DNA of 64,000 nucleotides, taken from assembly GCA_905221605.1 (NCBI GenBank), contig CAJNDS010002329.1, forward strand, positions 424,206 to 488,205, in the 5' to 3' direction. Source of the stretch: Symbiodinium natans. Its lineage: Eukaryota > Sar > Dinophyceae > Suessiales > Symbiodiniaceae. Below are positions 1 through 12,592 of this stretch, piece after piece; position 1 is the stretch's first letter, and every line of letters begins with the position of its first letter. The notes beneath the pieces were generated by a model. That model was not told where the DNA came from, did no database searches, and saw nothing but the letters and a program-made list of their open reading frames with translations. The translations under genes were made by a program, and so were the position numbers.

Positions 1-3000
1 TAGGAAGCAGCACGTTCATCCGGACTGCAGCTCTGCAGCAATGCCATCAGGCACGCCGTATGACTCGCGAACGCCTGCCGTCGGTCTCTTGAATCCGGAG
101 CTTTTTGAAATCTTGCATGATTTGGCCAGTGCATAAGTACTATGGCGTTTCAAGGTAGTTTCGCCACATTCCTGGTCCGGATCCCCCACCGCACCGCCCG
201 GCTTGGCACCGCCTCCTGGTGGAGCGCACACGGCTTAGTTAGCACACACTCTCGTTCTGCCCCAGCGAGTCGCATTGCGGTGCTGTGCATGGAGCTGGAT
301 GATGCAGCCGTTACGATCAATTTTTTCCGCAGAGAGTGCTCTGCGCGGCAGTCAAGGCACCAGCTGCATGACGGTGGCAGCCAACGAAGCATGCACGGAG
401 CCTGTTTTCAAGTCGACTGCAGAGCTCATTCGCAAAACTATGGGCGGCTGCAAGGCTCTCTCCCCCTTCAAGTGCTTCAGGCAGGCACGCACAGAGGCAC
501 CCGCATCCGAGCTGTTGCAAGCGCAGTGCTGTGGTGTGAATGTTCTAGGCCGGGGTTGCAGTCCGGATGCACTTCCGCATCGACATCAGGCATCGCCAGA
601 AAGCGACTCTGTCTGTCAAAAAGATGTTGGCAAGCCATGCTCAGAGGCAACGGATCTCCAGAGCTCATGGCGGGCTGCCCAGTTATGTCCAGTTGGCTAG
701 AAGCACTGATGGCATCTGATGGCCATGTCGGCTTGGTTTTGCTTGTCCCACAGGCTCCAGCAGCCAAGCCGGAGTCTGCAGCGGTGGTGTCAAACTTGGC
801 ACCAAATAATGTTATCGTCGGAGACACAGTATTCTGCTTCATCTGAGCCATTTGCTTGCGGCTCAGTCTGTGCCGCAGCATCCGGTGCAGGGCGTCAAGG
901 AGATAACCATGAAGAGCGCAGATCAAAATTTGCGCCCCGGCTATCTAGTTGTGTTCTTGCCGAGGAAGATGTCTGGGCGGACGATGTAACCAGCATGTGT
1001 ATGGCAGGTTGGACAAGTTCATGGCAAAATTTGGCTCTCCTTGAAACGACTTCAAGGACACTCAGCTTGCCGGAAATACTCATCAGGTTGGACATGCACC
1101 CCTGTGTCGAAGGACTTTCCACCGTTCGGCTTTTCTTGTAGTTCTGGCAGTCCGCCAGAGCCTGTCCTTCAGACAAAGTCCTTTGTGGGTCCAGCTTTGC
1201 TCTCAAAGAGTTAAATTCGTGTTAGCGCTTTCAACCACTTTTCACCACAGGGGCTGGAGTCACAGTAGTGGAACATGTTCCACGGGCAGAGTTGCCAGTT
1301 TCGTCTCACTCAGACACGCCGCGGATTGTTATTTCCTCGCAGTTCAGACAAGCCGTGTGCTGCATGCACCCATGCTTTTTTTGAGGTTGCAGCCTGGAGC
1401 TTAGTAGTGAGATCACTGATTTCAAGAAATGATACTCAGCAAACACTCAGCAAACACCCGTGCCATGCAGTGCCCTCTTGCAGCAACCTGGATTGCCAGC
1501 TCCCAATGTCAAGCTGGCAACCAGCTTGCAAAGGCAGAACTTTATCCAGGTAACGTACCCGCCGCCGGTGAGCAGGCAACTCAAGCGAGCTTCGCCGGAG
1601 GCAGCTCGCGTGAGATCTGCTGTTCAACGGTGACAGCGGTGGTGCTAACATCTTTGACAGGTCAGCCTCGGTCTCAGTTCTGTGCATCAGGACGAGCAAG
1701 ATTTGCCCATAAGTCCCACTAAAAAAGAGAGCTTGGCAGTGCACCGACGCAAACTGGACTCTTCATGTTCAGGCCAAAAACCATGCATGAAGGCGGCAAG
1801 ATTGTTTGACTTGTTTTGCACGTTCTGCAACGTTCTTCAACTGTTTCGAAGTCAGTGTCTTGGCAAGCCTGATGCACGTCAGCATTCAAGCCACAAACCA
1901 TGTCTAGCGGCTTGCGCAGCTTTTGAGAATGCACTTTAGAGCGTTTTTGTTTGCACTATTGTCGTGGGGGCAGCCGCGGTGGGCTATGCAATGAGGCTAT
2001 GCAATATTGAGCAGGAAGAGTTCATTACAGTTCATTACAGTTCATTACAGTTCATTACAGTTCATCACAGTTCATTAGCCATACCTGGCGAGGGGGTGGA
2101 GGCTTCGCCATACGATGGATCTTCCTTACACCAATGGGCCAATGACCAGTGGCCGTCATGCTGGGGCGGCTTCCATGATACATCTCACGGCCAGCATGCA
2201 GCATATTCATCAGCAGAGCAAGGTCGCAACAGCAGCCAGCTGCATTGCTTTTCAAGGTTTCAGCAGGCGTATCCTAGGAAATTGACCCGCCTCCAATCCC
2301 TGGATTCACAGTCGAAGCTTGGACGGCGTAGGCATCAATGAAGCATTGGCATTGAGGAAGTAGAAGTGCAAAGGGTCACAGTTCCGAATGTCGATCTGAA
2401 GCGCACGAAGAAGTAGACTGGACGAAGTATGTTGAAACGGTGATTTATTCGACTTAGTTCGAGCCATGCTGTTGGCCGACAAGCCAATCCTCAGATCGCA
2501 GCTGTGTTGCAGCATTCCCTGCAGCATCCCTACTGCGGTGGCCAATCATTCAGTCTGGGCAGTCTTGGGATTCAACGACTGGATGTTCAGGCTTGTCTGG
2601 TTCTGGTGCCAGCCAGGCGTTGTCTACGGTCGCTCCGAGCCGATTTGTGGCCACGGCATCAACCATCAATCGCTGCAGATTTCCAGGAATGGAAAGGGCA
2701 CAAATTTGCATGAGGGGAATGTCTGCTTGCCATCGAGATCGATCTCATCGAGGGTGAATAATTTGGAAATGTTGCAGGAGTGCTGCCGGCGTAGCAGCTT
2801 TCGCTACTTGTCAGCATGGTCTTTCAAGATGTTCTCTGGGCATTGTCCTAAGGGTCCCAAGATTGCTCGTTGGCAGGGTTCCTTGTTCCTTGGTGCCCCA
2901 ACCCAGCATTGTTTGCAAGGTATTCAGCTTGCGGCGCCGGCAGGCCAGCGTTGTGCAGAGAAGAGCCGCCCAAGGCCGCACTTGAATACATTCGCACTAC

Positions 3001-3020
3001 CAGTATCGTGAGCGGGTTCC
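1..3020. other. No recognisable gene
   Basis: Open frames of 60-234 codons occur on both strands (the longest at 142-846 +, and 477-926 -). They overlap one another, have no recognisable motifs, and read like chance frames in GC-balanced DNA. The only structured element I see is the 10-bp tandem repeat at 2021-2077. Short exons of an unknown gene could be present and missed. Confidence 0.5.
2021..2077. repeat. 10-bp tandem repeat, TTCATTACAG x5.5
   Basis: Four perfect copies of TTCATTACAG (2021-2060) are followed by a one-mismatch copy (TTCATCACAG) and a truncated sixth. It is translated in a chance frame as a repeated FITVHYSSL pattern, which I do not regard as protein. Each unit ends in CAG, so the array is also a run of potential 3' splice sites. 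Confidence 0.9.
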
Positions 3021-3024
3021 AAGC

Positions 3025-3362
3025 TTGGCCAACCGTGCCGGAGGCAGCGGAGGCCAAAGTTCTTCCGCGTGCGTGGTGGTATGTGGCATTCCTGGCTCTG
3101 GCAAAAGCACGTGCGCCATTGTGATTCTACTCGCCATTTGTCGAAGCTTCAGCTTGTCGTTTGAAGCAGGCTCTGCCGTTTGCTGTGTGCTGCAATTGAA
3201 GACAGCGTATGGCATAATCAGGAGCAGCTTGCGGCCCTCATGTTGGCAATTACCCGCGATCTTTTGGAGGACCACTTTCCTGCTGGCCCGACAGCGAAAG
3301 TTCACTTCTTGAGGCAGCCTGTTCTCCCATCTAAAGCAAGGGATGACGTAGCAAGTGTTTGA
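3025..3362 (+). CDS. P-loop kinase-like protein, two exons (partial)
   Basis: Two exons join in frame. The first ends at 3110, an intron runs 3111-3169 (GT-AG, 59 nt), and the second begins at 3170 and stays open to the stop at 3360-3362. Across the junction the protein reads VVVCGIPGSGKST then LCRLLCAAIEDSVW, a classical Walker A strand-loop-helix (GxPGSGKST). That indicates a nucleotide-binding kinase. The layout, with N-terminal P-loop and a following acidic/aromatic helix, resembles small P-loop kinases such as the L-seryl-tRNA(Sec) kinase or KTI12 type, but I see no family-specific motif and do not assign one. The true start, the end of the second exon and later exons are unknown. 3025 is only where the open frame becomes convincing, not a start codon call. 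Confidence 0.5.
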
Positions 3363-4621
3363 AGTCTCATTATTTGTTAATGCATGTTAATGCGCACCGT
3401 TTGTCAGGGGTGTGCAGAGCAGCCTGGATACCGCTGCCCATTCCGATCGTGGGGCCCCGGAAGATCACGCAGCACTTCGTTGAACCGTTTTCGTTGCAGT
3501 ATATGTCGGAGTACTTTCTGCTTACAGACATGTCTCTTGTGTGTGAGGTCCGGGATTGGTCTGCATAGACAAGGTGAATGTTCAGAAGGCTCGCAATGTC
3601 AAAGATTTCCTTCTTGCCGGCGCCGAAAAGCTAGACCAGTGAGTCTGCTGTCCTGCGCCCTTCGTCGCTGGGCGGGGATCAGATATGATAGTGATACGTC
3701 GGGATTCGGGATCAGGTCTGGCCTTGCTTGGAACTGAAATCCAGATTGGTTTCCCGGGAAGCAGGGGGTCGAGCAGGAGTGTCAGCTTCCCTGCAAGCCG
3801 CAAACGCGCTCAACACACTCGGAAGGCCGGAAGGCCCGGAAGGCGGCCTGGAGCACCAGAGCTCCACGGGGAGCCTGCATTGATGAACAGGGTTAACACC
3901 CCGCACCATTGCCACGCCACCAGTGTTTGAGCGACCCTGAAAAGCCCTCAGCTCATGTAAACAATCTAGGCAGGGCGCCTGAGGGCGGTGGATGGCGGTG
4001 GCCACTATCGGAAGGGTCTCCTTCCACGGGACTTGGGAGCGAAGTATGAACCATTTTTGACAAAACTCGCTTGGTTCAGGGCTTGGGGCTCAACGGTTTG
4101 GGCCATCTTGGGCTGTTTCGAGGCTGGCGAACAGGTTCTTCAAACTTTGTGTTGACTGGCTCCAACCACTCCAAGACTGGACATGGGCGGCGCGTTCCTG
4201 CACGTCTGTTCAGAAACCCGAAAGGCTGGCTTTGGAAATGCCAGCCCGCAGTTGCTCGGAGTGACGCTGATGGTTTGGCTTCAGTGAGTCCGAAGAATGA
4301 GATGGCAGGGCAAAAGCGCTATATGTCCCGAGAGCTTTATCGCAACAACTGGATGCCCCCCGAGCTTGTGAGCAAAAGCTGGCCCACAATTTTCATGTAC
4401 ACAAACTCTCAGCAGGGAGGCAACAGCTGGCAAGAGGCACGCGACCGACGCCGCTGTTACCGCTACTCGTACGTCGGATGCTGCTATGACTGTGTTGAAC
4501 GGACTCGTCTGCGGGCTGGCACGGGGGGCAGCGCAAGTGAGTGAGTGGTTGTTGGATGACACCGCCTCAGGTGCGCAAAAAGTTTTCATGACCACTTGAT
4601 GCCGCAAAGTTCTTTGCACAG

Positions 4622-4901
4622 GTGCACCGAGACGGATTTTGGCAACAAGCTGAAGCAGTTGGCTGGAAGGACATTCCGGGAGTGGCATGGATACACTACA
4701 ATTAGAGATTACAGCAGCTTGAAGGAGAAGGGCGGCATCACCATCTTTTGTGAGCTGACTTCGATAGACGATCTCCTGAAGCATTGTCAGTCAGCGCCCA
4801 GCTTTGCAATGCTTTGCATACGGATTTGTTCACACTTCTCACAGATGGAGACTTTCACAAACGTTGCGGTGGGTCTGGCAGCCGTTCAGGCTTTTAGGTG
4901 A
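4622..4901 (+). CDS. Possible exons of an unrecognised gene
   Basis: After an AG|G acceptor at 4620-4622 an open frame reads VHRDGFWQQAEAVGWKDIPG and continues to a stop at 4703-4705. A second frame at about 4755-4901 contains DDLLKHCQSAPSFAMLCIRI and further helical, protein-like sequence. Residue composition suggests coding DNA, but I recognise no family and cannot join the two segments. Either could be chance. Confidence 0.2.
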
Positions 4902-6154
4902 AGCATGCGAATGCCGAAGTTAGGTGTATGAAGCATGTGCATGCCTAGCCAGAGAAACAAGCACATGTGTCTCATTCGTCCAAATTCGCAGTCACGTCTG
5001 CGGCACAAGATTTGAAAGCAGGATGCCACACAGCTGGAGGTAAAGCATGAACGAATGGCAAGAGCATAGCCATGACGATTGGTGAGGAGGCCTTGCAGAA
5101 CATGCAAAGCTCACTTGCTTGACCTGAATGACGTTTTCGAGACGTCAGGATGATACGTATTTGGGCCTGCATGGCAGAGCCCGCAGCGCACCAACACAGG
5201 CACGGCCTCATGACGTGTCACCTGCACCATACACCGTGAAACAACGACGTCGTTCCATCTCTGGCCAGACGAGGCTTCAGCTCACGACCGACGTCAGATT
5301 CGCGAGCGCAACCCACCGCGCACAGCAGTCCGACGCTTCCTCTGGGAATCCCCTTAAGCCTTGTAAATCTGTCAACTATGTCAGCCTTGAAGTATCTCGA
5401 AATATGAGAGAGTGAGAAAATTGTGAGAGGCTGCAGATTGCAAGAGTGACGACCTCAGGTCGTCGGAGCGCATGGAAGGGTGAAGTTGCAGGGACCAAAA
5501 GGAGGCTCTGTGAACTTGTTCCTTCAAGGGGCTGCGCCCATGGGCCATTGGCGGGCAGCCGCGGGCAGTAGCAAAGGCTGCTGATGCTCATGATGTGCGC
5601 CCCTGTGGTGCTTCATGAGCAACATCGCCTTGAGCCGTGCGGGCCAAGGATGCTCGTGATGCTCTCTTGAGTTTCTTGCCGGACCGCAAAAAACCATCAT
5701 GCCTGCGAGAATAGCGGCTAGCGGCTAGCGCGTTTCAGGCGCTCCCCTGCGTGGCCCAGGTCGTTGAACTAGCTAGGTTTTTTGCTTGCAAAAGCAAAGC
5801 TTGCAACCCCTGAGCGGGGGCAAGCCCAGCCTGATTTTAGGCCTAGCGGCAGAAACTGGAACATCTGGAGCGTCAATGGCATCATTATCCTCATACCTAC
5901 AGGTGTTTGCGAGAGGGCGCAGGGGAGTGGGGGCTTCCATCATTTTTGGAAGAAAGTATTTTCAAATAGAACCCCGAAACACCACCTCGCCACACCGGAG
6001 CCCCGGTTTGAACAGTTCTGGGTTGGGATGTTTCAAGGTTCTGGGGTCAAAGGCTGCAAGGGTTCCGGGGCTGAGGGTCCAAGCCGCTGAAGCTCATAAT
6101 GCAGGTGCTCGTGCATGCAACACCATCGCGTTCTTTCTTCTTTGTATGTGTTAT
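4902..6154. other. No recognisable gene
   Basis: Several overlapping short open frames exist, none with motifs. Nothing else is apparent until the pyrimidine tract. Confidence 0.5.
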
Positions 6155-6242
6155 TCATATTTTCTTTTTCTTTCTCTTTCTTTCTCTCTCTTCCTCTCTC
6201 TTTCTCTCTCTTTCTCTCTCTTTCTTTCTCTCTCTTTCTCTC

Positions 6243-6277
<35 letters not shown>

Positions 6278-6835
6278 CTCTCCTTCCTCTCTCTTCCTCT
6301 CTCTTCCTCTCTCTTCCTCTCTCTTCCTCTCTCTTCCTCTCCCTTGCTCTCTCTTCTCCTCTCGCTTTCCCCCTCTTTTTCTCTCCCTCTCTCTCCTTGT
6401 CTCTCCTTGTCTCTCCTTCTCTCTCCTTGTCTCTCCTTGTCTCTCCTTCTCTCTCCTTCTCTCTCCTTCTCTCTCCTTCTCTCTCCTTCTCTCTCCTTCT
6501 CTCTTCTTCGCTCTCGTCCACTCTCCTTCTCCATCCTTCTCTCGCCTTCTCTCGCCTTCTCTCGCCTTCTCTCCCTCTCTCCTTCTCTGGCCTTCTCTCT
6601 TTCTCTCTTGCTCTGCTTGTCTCTTTCTGGCTTTCTGGCCTTCCTTTTTTTGTTTGTCTCCTTTCTCTCTTGTCTCTCTTTTTGTTGGCTTTCTTTCTTT
6701 CTTCCCTTCTCTTTGCCCTCTTCCTTTTTCTTTCTCCCGGCTTCCATTTCATTCTCTTCTTTTGTCATTCATGTTTTATCAATGGTTTCGCGTGTCTTTT
6801 CTTTGTTTTTCTCTCCCTCTCTCTAAGTCTCTCGT
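6155..6835. repeat. Long polypyrimidine (CT-rich) tract
   Basis: About 680 bases are almost purely C and T on the + strand. They are built from drifting short units: TTTCTCTC, then CTCTTCCT, CTCTCCTTGT, CTCTCCTTCT and CTCGCCTTCT in successive blocks. The changing unit along the tract suggests repeated local expansion. Frames of 200-350 codons of Ser/Leu/Phe on + and Arg/Glu/Lys on - are artefacts of composition, not genes. Such homopurine-homopyrimidine DNA can adopt triplex (H-DNA) structure. Confidence 0.95.
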
Positions 6836-7020
6836 TTAGGTTACGACTTTCGGGGCTCAGCAGTTTAATTAAGGGTTTTTGGGCTTATGGGGCTTAGTTT
6901 CGGCTTTCGTGGTTCAGGCCTTCAAGCCTTTAAGGGTACACGGGTTCAGAGGTTGAGGGGTGGAGGGTTTCTGGTTTAGAGGTTTGTCAGTGTAGGGGTC
7001 CAGGGTTAAGGGGTCCTTGA
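6836..7020. repeat. Degenerate telomere-like GGGTTT/GGCTTT text
   Basis: The segment is rich in variants of the TTTAGGG word (AAGGGTTTTTGGGCTTA, GGAGGGTTTCTGG, GGGTTAAGGGG) directly after the pyrimidine tract. It resembles the larger arrays at 39-44 kb but is far more degraded. Confidence 0.45.
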
Positions 7021-7170
7021 ATTCCTGGACCAAAGCCGCTGATTCTCATGATGCCGTTCCCCAGGAGGGTGCCTAGAGCAGGAGGATGTGGGTTGTCGCT
7101 TTCACTTTGATCCCTATGAGGAACTGGGCTTTTTGCGGCTGTGTTGTGTGGGTGCCAAGCAGGGAACCAT

Positions 7171-7187
7171 GGGGGGGGGGGGGGGGG
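7171..7187 (+). repeat. G17 homopolymer
   Basis: Seventeen consecutive G follow CCAT and are followed by TTGTTGGAGGGGG and more G-runs to about 7210. It is a likely G-quadruplex former and a likely site of sequencing length error. Confidence 0.9.
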
Positions 7188-7209
7188 TTGTTGGAGGGGG
7201 AAGGGGCCA

Positions 7210-10200
7210 TAGGCAGGGTTTTTTGGGCGGTGCAGGGAGGGGCCATGGGCATGCTCCGGGGCAGGGAGGGAGGATGAGGAGCGCAAACGCACGGCCCTTT
7301 CCGAGGTGGATTGTGAAGAAAGAGGGGGCGCGCGGGGGAAGAGCATATGGCGAGGATTGCGAGAGAGGAAGGGGGTTTAACGAAGCGGGAAGAGCATAGG
7401 GGGAGGAATGCTGCTTGACGCAGACCAAGGGAGTCGGCGGATAGCTTCGCGGCTTAGCAGCTGCAGCTGGTGCTGAGCTGTGCGGAACATCAGGTCTGCC
7501 TTACTCTCCATCAGTCTGAGCCTCTGCGTGCCTTCGGAGCTTCGCATAGTCGTAGCTTCACACGAGCCGAGGACAGCGCTGCCTTCTTTGGGGAGCCAGG
7601 CAACAGTTAGCTTTGGAATGGTTTGGCGTGGTAAGCAGATGTGAGCAGACTACCACTAAAATTCACTGGAGGCGCGAGCAGAGGCTTTTCCCGTTGCATG
7701 ACAACTGAGCCGGCACCTTAGGAGCTTTAAGGGACCCTTTTGCACTGACCTCACCTCAACCTCACCTCAACACCTCAACTTCAGTGAATGGGCTGTGAGG
7801 TCTGCGACATCTTTTTATCTGGCAAACAGTCTGACACGATCCATCATTCAGATTGGGCTTGCGGAGGCACGCTAGCTCGTTTCTGAGGATCCTGGCAGAG
7901 GTTATGTCAACATGGTTGGGATTTGTGAAATTTCTTGAGGCTCTGTTGGCCGTAGTAATTTAAACGATTGTCCAGCTCGTCAGGTCAACTCTCAATCTGA
8001 TGCGACTTCTGCGCTGAGCGAGTGCCCAGATTGAATGGCTGAATGTGCACATTATGTCATGGAGACCCAGCTCTTGTAAGGGAGCCTCCGACAACAGGCC
8101 AATGCGCAGCAATTCCGCAGCAAAAGTGGACATGGGTTAATTTCGGCAAAAGCAGAGGGAGACTTTGACAGGCACATGGACATCGGAGGCTTTCTGGCTG
8201 CATTCGACGGAGCACTGGGCGGAGCACTCGGAGAACTCACTCCAACGCGTAGCCGCGATCAGGTCCCGCGGGTGCTTCCAGGAAGTCAGCTTGCCTCCCT
8301 GGCCGCTTTGGTGCACTTTGCCGTGCAGTGTAGACGATTCCATCCGAAAACCGACGGTCGAAGCACATGCACATCTTTTGCTGGGCTGTGTTTTACATAG
8401 TCGTCACGGTACAGGTATTACATGGTATTAGTATAGTATGTGTAGTTATTATTGCTGTCATTATCATTTTCTTTTTATCAGTTCTATGTGGAGGGATGCA
8501 CAGACACATGTATGTGGAAAGGACACGACTCCTCTGCACTCTCCATCCATGGGTCAGGAGATGCTGTGGCAGTTGCACACATGCAATGCAACGTACGGCA
8601 CATAAAGCCGGGGATACTTGGGTGTGGAGAGTCTGAGAGGAGACGCCCCAAGAAACCGAAGCAGCCGCTTCTCGGACCCCGGCTCAGCAGACTCTCATCT
8701 GGTGGGCCGTTGACTTCGCCCTGTCTGAGACAAGCACTCACGAAGCAGAGTCGTTGCTGTGTGAGGCAGACCAACGATCGCCCAGAGGCACCGCCGAAAC
8801 ACTTCTGGTTTGTACTTGTTTGTGCATGTGACGAGCAAATTCAAGTGGTTCTCTGAGTAGCGTCGGAGTTCGCTTTGCAGGAGTTTGATCCGAATTTGTC
8901 CTGGTCTGCGAAAGTGCTCTTGCAACTCTCTGAACAGGCCGTAAAGAGTAAAGAGTGTCAAGATGTTTCAAGCAGAGCTGCTGAGCTAATCTGAGCAGCT
9001 TACATAATTGCAGCATGACTGGACAGCTCTCTTCCCTGGTTCTGATTTCTGCGGAGGCAAGTTTTCCCAAGACTTTGCCTCAGAGGCACCATTTTGTCCG
9101 ACCGTTCCAAGCTTTTGCTTGCTGCCAACGGACACAGCTAAATCGCAGCTCAATGTACTTCACACATAGGCTATCATAGGTTGCTTTGAGGGACGGTGTG
9201 CTTCTTCCCATGTTTCCACAGCAGGGACTTTGACTTCAGTCCGGGTCACTTGGCAGCGCTGTTTGGCATCGACCTCGCAAAGTGCTCCCAGGCAGGTCCG
9301 ATTGTCCCCCTCCAATCCCCTCCACAAACTCAAACTCACAGCTTCCAACATTGAGACATGCGGCAGAAGTGCTGATGACATGTGACGCAGGAACAGACCT
9401 CGAGTAAGCCATTGTGCAGAGGCTCGACGTACGTCAAAAGCTGTCTCGATGTACCACAAAATGCAGCTTTTTAGAACACTTGACAGAACCATCTGGAAGT
9501 TCACATAGGAATGAGAGACTCGTTGTTCTCCAGGCAGGCCAAGCATTCCAAAGTCCTGGCCTCGACAGCGTCGACACACAATTATAGACTCAAAGACCCA
9601 CAAAGACGTAGGAGACTGTGTCATGCTGCGGCGCTCCAGTCCAGGCTTGATTTGGCTCGTGTCAAGAGGGACGAGGACGAAGACGATGACGAAGATGAAG
9701 ACTTTGAGAACAAGGCTGGTTAAAGTCAGAGCTTCGCCAAACTTGTGCATTCATGGCTCCTGGTGCGGATCTAGCAGCCTCGTGGGGCTGAGACCTGTTG
9801 GGCATTCAGCTGGGCAGGTAGACAATAAACAGGAGCAACTACCATCTTGACATATCTTGACCGTAGATGCTGCAATTTCGTCTTTATCTCGACCTGTCTG
9901 TGTTTTACTTGCTGAGACATTTCCGGGCAACATGTCGGCGTGTAGAGTCTTGAGTGTTTGAGATGTTTGGGCTGCTCTGGTTTCTGTCGCTTGTGTTCGC
10001 CCCCTGTGCAACTCCGGCGTAGCACGGCGAGACACGTTTGCGGAGCCAAGAGCTGACCCCGACACAAAATCGAAATCCAGCCTGCCCGGACCATCCCAGT
10101 ACCGCAATCTTCGGACCTCCGGCAGTCCCCGATGAACATGATGAGCTGAGAGTTCACCGACTTAACCTAGCCGGGTGCTGGTCAGGTGGGGTCAGAGGCG

Positions 10201-12100
10201 ACTGGTGTAAAAGCAGAGCTGAGCCCTAAGGAATCCAATCGAAGGAATCTGACATTGTGTGGGTAACTTTGGGAGACTGGGAGCCTGTGCTCGCCTTCCG
10301 AGGTTCATGCCGCAGAGACCGAAACCTGTGGAGATCCCTCCGTTAGCTTTACCAGGCCACACCAACTCAGACCTTTGCGAGATCATGTGGGAGTGCCCCA
10401 GACTGAGAGTCAGGCCAAGAGTCAGGCCGAGAGTCCCAGATGCCCCGTGAGGTTCAATCAGTGAGGCCAACGAGGACATGTCGGCCATGCCAATGCAACG
10501 AGCCAAGTCTGTCCCTCAGACGGGACAGTACTCTCCGAACTCTCCAGCAGACGGTTGTGTCTGGTGTCTTTTACTTGCCCCTTTCAACTCAGAGCTGGCA
10601 ACTTGATTTGATTCTTATAGGAGCCAGAAGATCCTTCCATCAGCACATCCAGCCCTTCGCAAGTCCAAGAAAAACCTGACAATGAGCCCTGGATGCATTG
10701 AAGCCTCATGAGGCCCGTGAAAGTTCTTGAAAGCGGCAATACCGGGCAATGCTGGCAATGATCGAGGTACTGCGATGATCTTACCCTCATGCTTCTCAAG
10801 CAGCGCCATCCGCTCAGTGGGCTTTGAATCGTTGAATCGACGAGTCGAAAAAGAACATGTCATTGCCGCACCATCACCGACAGTCTGTGGAGCCTTTGGC
10901 TGCCGAATGCACGTAAAGGAGTCTTCTCCGGTTGCAATTTTTCTTTCAGTCAATTGCTTCTGCACTGGCTGACTGTCCAGGTCGGTCCTTGGGACGGAAG
11001 CCAGTCAAGCTTCGCAAAGAAAGCGCTGTGCAACTGCCTGCTCTGTCAGGCTCTTACTTGAGATTCTGCAGACAGTTCAAGGGTACTGCAGCAGAATGTC
11101 GGTACGGCCCTGAGGCCGAAGAAAGAGGCACAGCAGCGCAGATCACCTAATCGTGTGCAGTCTCTGGATGTTGCGAAGCCTGGAAGGCCTCGATGTCAAT
11201 GTCCCAAAGCAGAGACAGCAGGGAGCCCTTCGAGGTGCCCCAATACAGCTGGAAGTGCGGCATATGAAGAAGTCAAGACATGTCAACAAGAGACCCTTGA
11301 ATTTCATTGAGTTGCCTGTTGTGTTGTTTTCTAGAGTCAGAAGCAGAAGCGTCAGGAGAGCGTCGTGCATGCGCACTTCCACTACCACTACCACCTTCCT
11401 GGCCTCCAAGGTTGCTGTTTCTCTTGCCCATTCTTTTCAGCATTCTGTTAAGCATTCTTTCTGAGTTGAGTTCTTGGATGTTCGGCTTCAAGCTGGCAGG
11501 CAGGGCTGAAGTCAGCAAGCCCGCAATGGAGCCCTGCTGAGCCGTCTTAACGGTCTTAACGCCACACAGCCTGCGTATGTTTCTCTGTAAAGAGCATGCT
11601 CTGGCTGTGACACTGCTCCCATCAATGGGACCGGTGTAGTGTAACCCGAATAAACGCGCAGCCAACGCGCATGAATGCGCATGCTGATCGCATTCCATCA
11701 ACGCTGCCCATGTGTTGAGCCAGGCTGGCGCTTTTCCTAGCCTTGGCTCGCACGAGTCACAGAAGTCGTTGGCGGCCGGTCTAAGAAGATTGTGTCTGAT
11801 TCTCAAGGATTTGAAGAGGCAGACCACAGGCCCACAACCCAGGCGTGCTTTTCCATCTCTCGGCATATCAGAAACCTGATTCCCGGGAGTCATGCCTGCC
11901 ACCAGTGCAGTCAGCGGAGGGGCCTTCGCAGCCGCAGTTTGAAAAGAGACTGGCTTCAGAAGCATCTGGGCTTCCATCCCAAGCATCAAGCAGCTAGGAT
12001 GGGCATGCGCAGGTCACGCATCGAACAGCGTGGCGCAGCCCACAACTCGCTACACCCTTCGCCGAAATTGCCAGCAAGGGCCTGGACTGCCCGGTGTGTG
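7210..12100. other. No recognisable gene
   Basis: Both strands carry open frames up to 238 codons (11273-11989 -, 9160-9750 -) without family motifs. The 238-codon minus frame has a basic, Ser/Gly-rich C-terminus (about RMLNRMLKRMGKRNS), but nothing supports expression. Short direct repeats occur at 7748-7778 (CCTCACCTCAA) and 10408-10437 (AGTCAGGCC-type). Confidence 0.4.
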
Positions 12101-12108
12101 CACAAAAG

Positions 12109-12320
12109 AATCGGCTCATTTCTCCGAGGCGATACTGCGCAGGCAACAGCTCAGTTGGGAACCGCTAGATGAAGGCGAGTTAGCTCGCTTTGATGCCCAT
12201 GCCGAAGCCCCAGCTAGCTATCGAATGTTCCAAGCGTCTCTCCTGTACAAACCTCAGGTCGAAATTGATGTGGGCGTCCAGGCGGTGGATAAGGCCATGA
12301 AGGCCTCACCCACCTCATGA
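12109..12320 (+). CDS. Probable exon of an unrecognised gene
   Basis: An open frame reads SAHFSEAILRRQQLSWEPLD, then EGELARFDAHAEAPASYRMF and a further stretch ending VDVGVQ-like and AVDKAMKA before a stop at 12318-12320. The Leu/Glu/Arg balance and absence of low-complexity sequence look like real protein. An AG|G acceptor precedes the AVDKAMKA segment (CCAG|GCGG near 12270), so the exon may end or be interrupted there. No family recognised; flanking exons were not found. Confidence 0.35.
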
Positions 12321-12512
12321 CCCAAGCCAGACAACGGGTATCTTCGGGCTTCTTGAAAGTCTAATATTTGACACAACACTCGAGCCGAACGCCCCGAAGC
12401 GCCGAGTTCCTATAGCATGTTCCTTGGAGTACAGGAACCCTACACCCTGATTGCAAAATCGTGTGTCCAAAACAAGGGTCAAAATAAAGGCAAAAAGGGA
12501 CCAATAAGAAAA

Positions 12513-12592
12513 TACCCTAAACCCTTAGCTCTATATCTAGGCCTTAAACCCTAAACCCTAAATCCTAAATCCTACCCCAAACCTTAAACCCG
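12513..12592 (-). repeat. Short interstitial telomere-type repeat (CCCTAAA)
   Basis: CCCTAAACCC, CCTTAAACCCTAAACCCTAAAT and CCTAAATCCTA variants occur on the + strand, so the TTTAGGG strand is minus. Orientation is opposite to the large arrays at 39-44 kb and most of 53.7-56.7 kb. Confidence 0.8.

Noticed and set aside
6033-6897. Six overlapping frames of 200-346 codons on both strands
   Set aside because: They are pure Ser/Leu/Phe or Arg/Glu/Lys repeats produced by the pyrimidine tract; frames are open only because CT-rich DNA lacks stops.
11273-11989. 238-codon minus frame
   Set aside because: No recognisable domain and no supporting neighbours; Ser/Gly-rich end is compositional.
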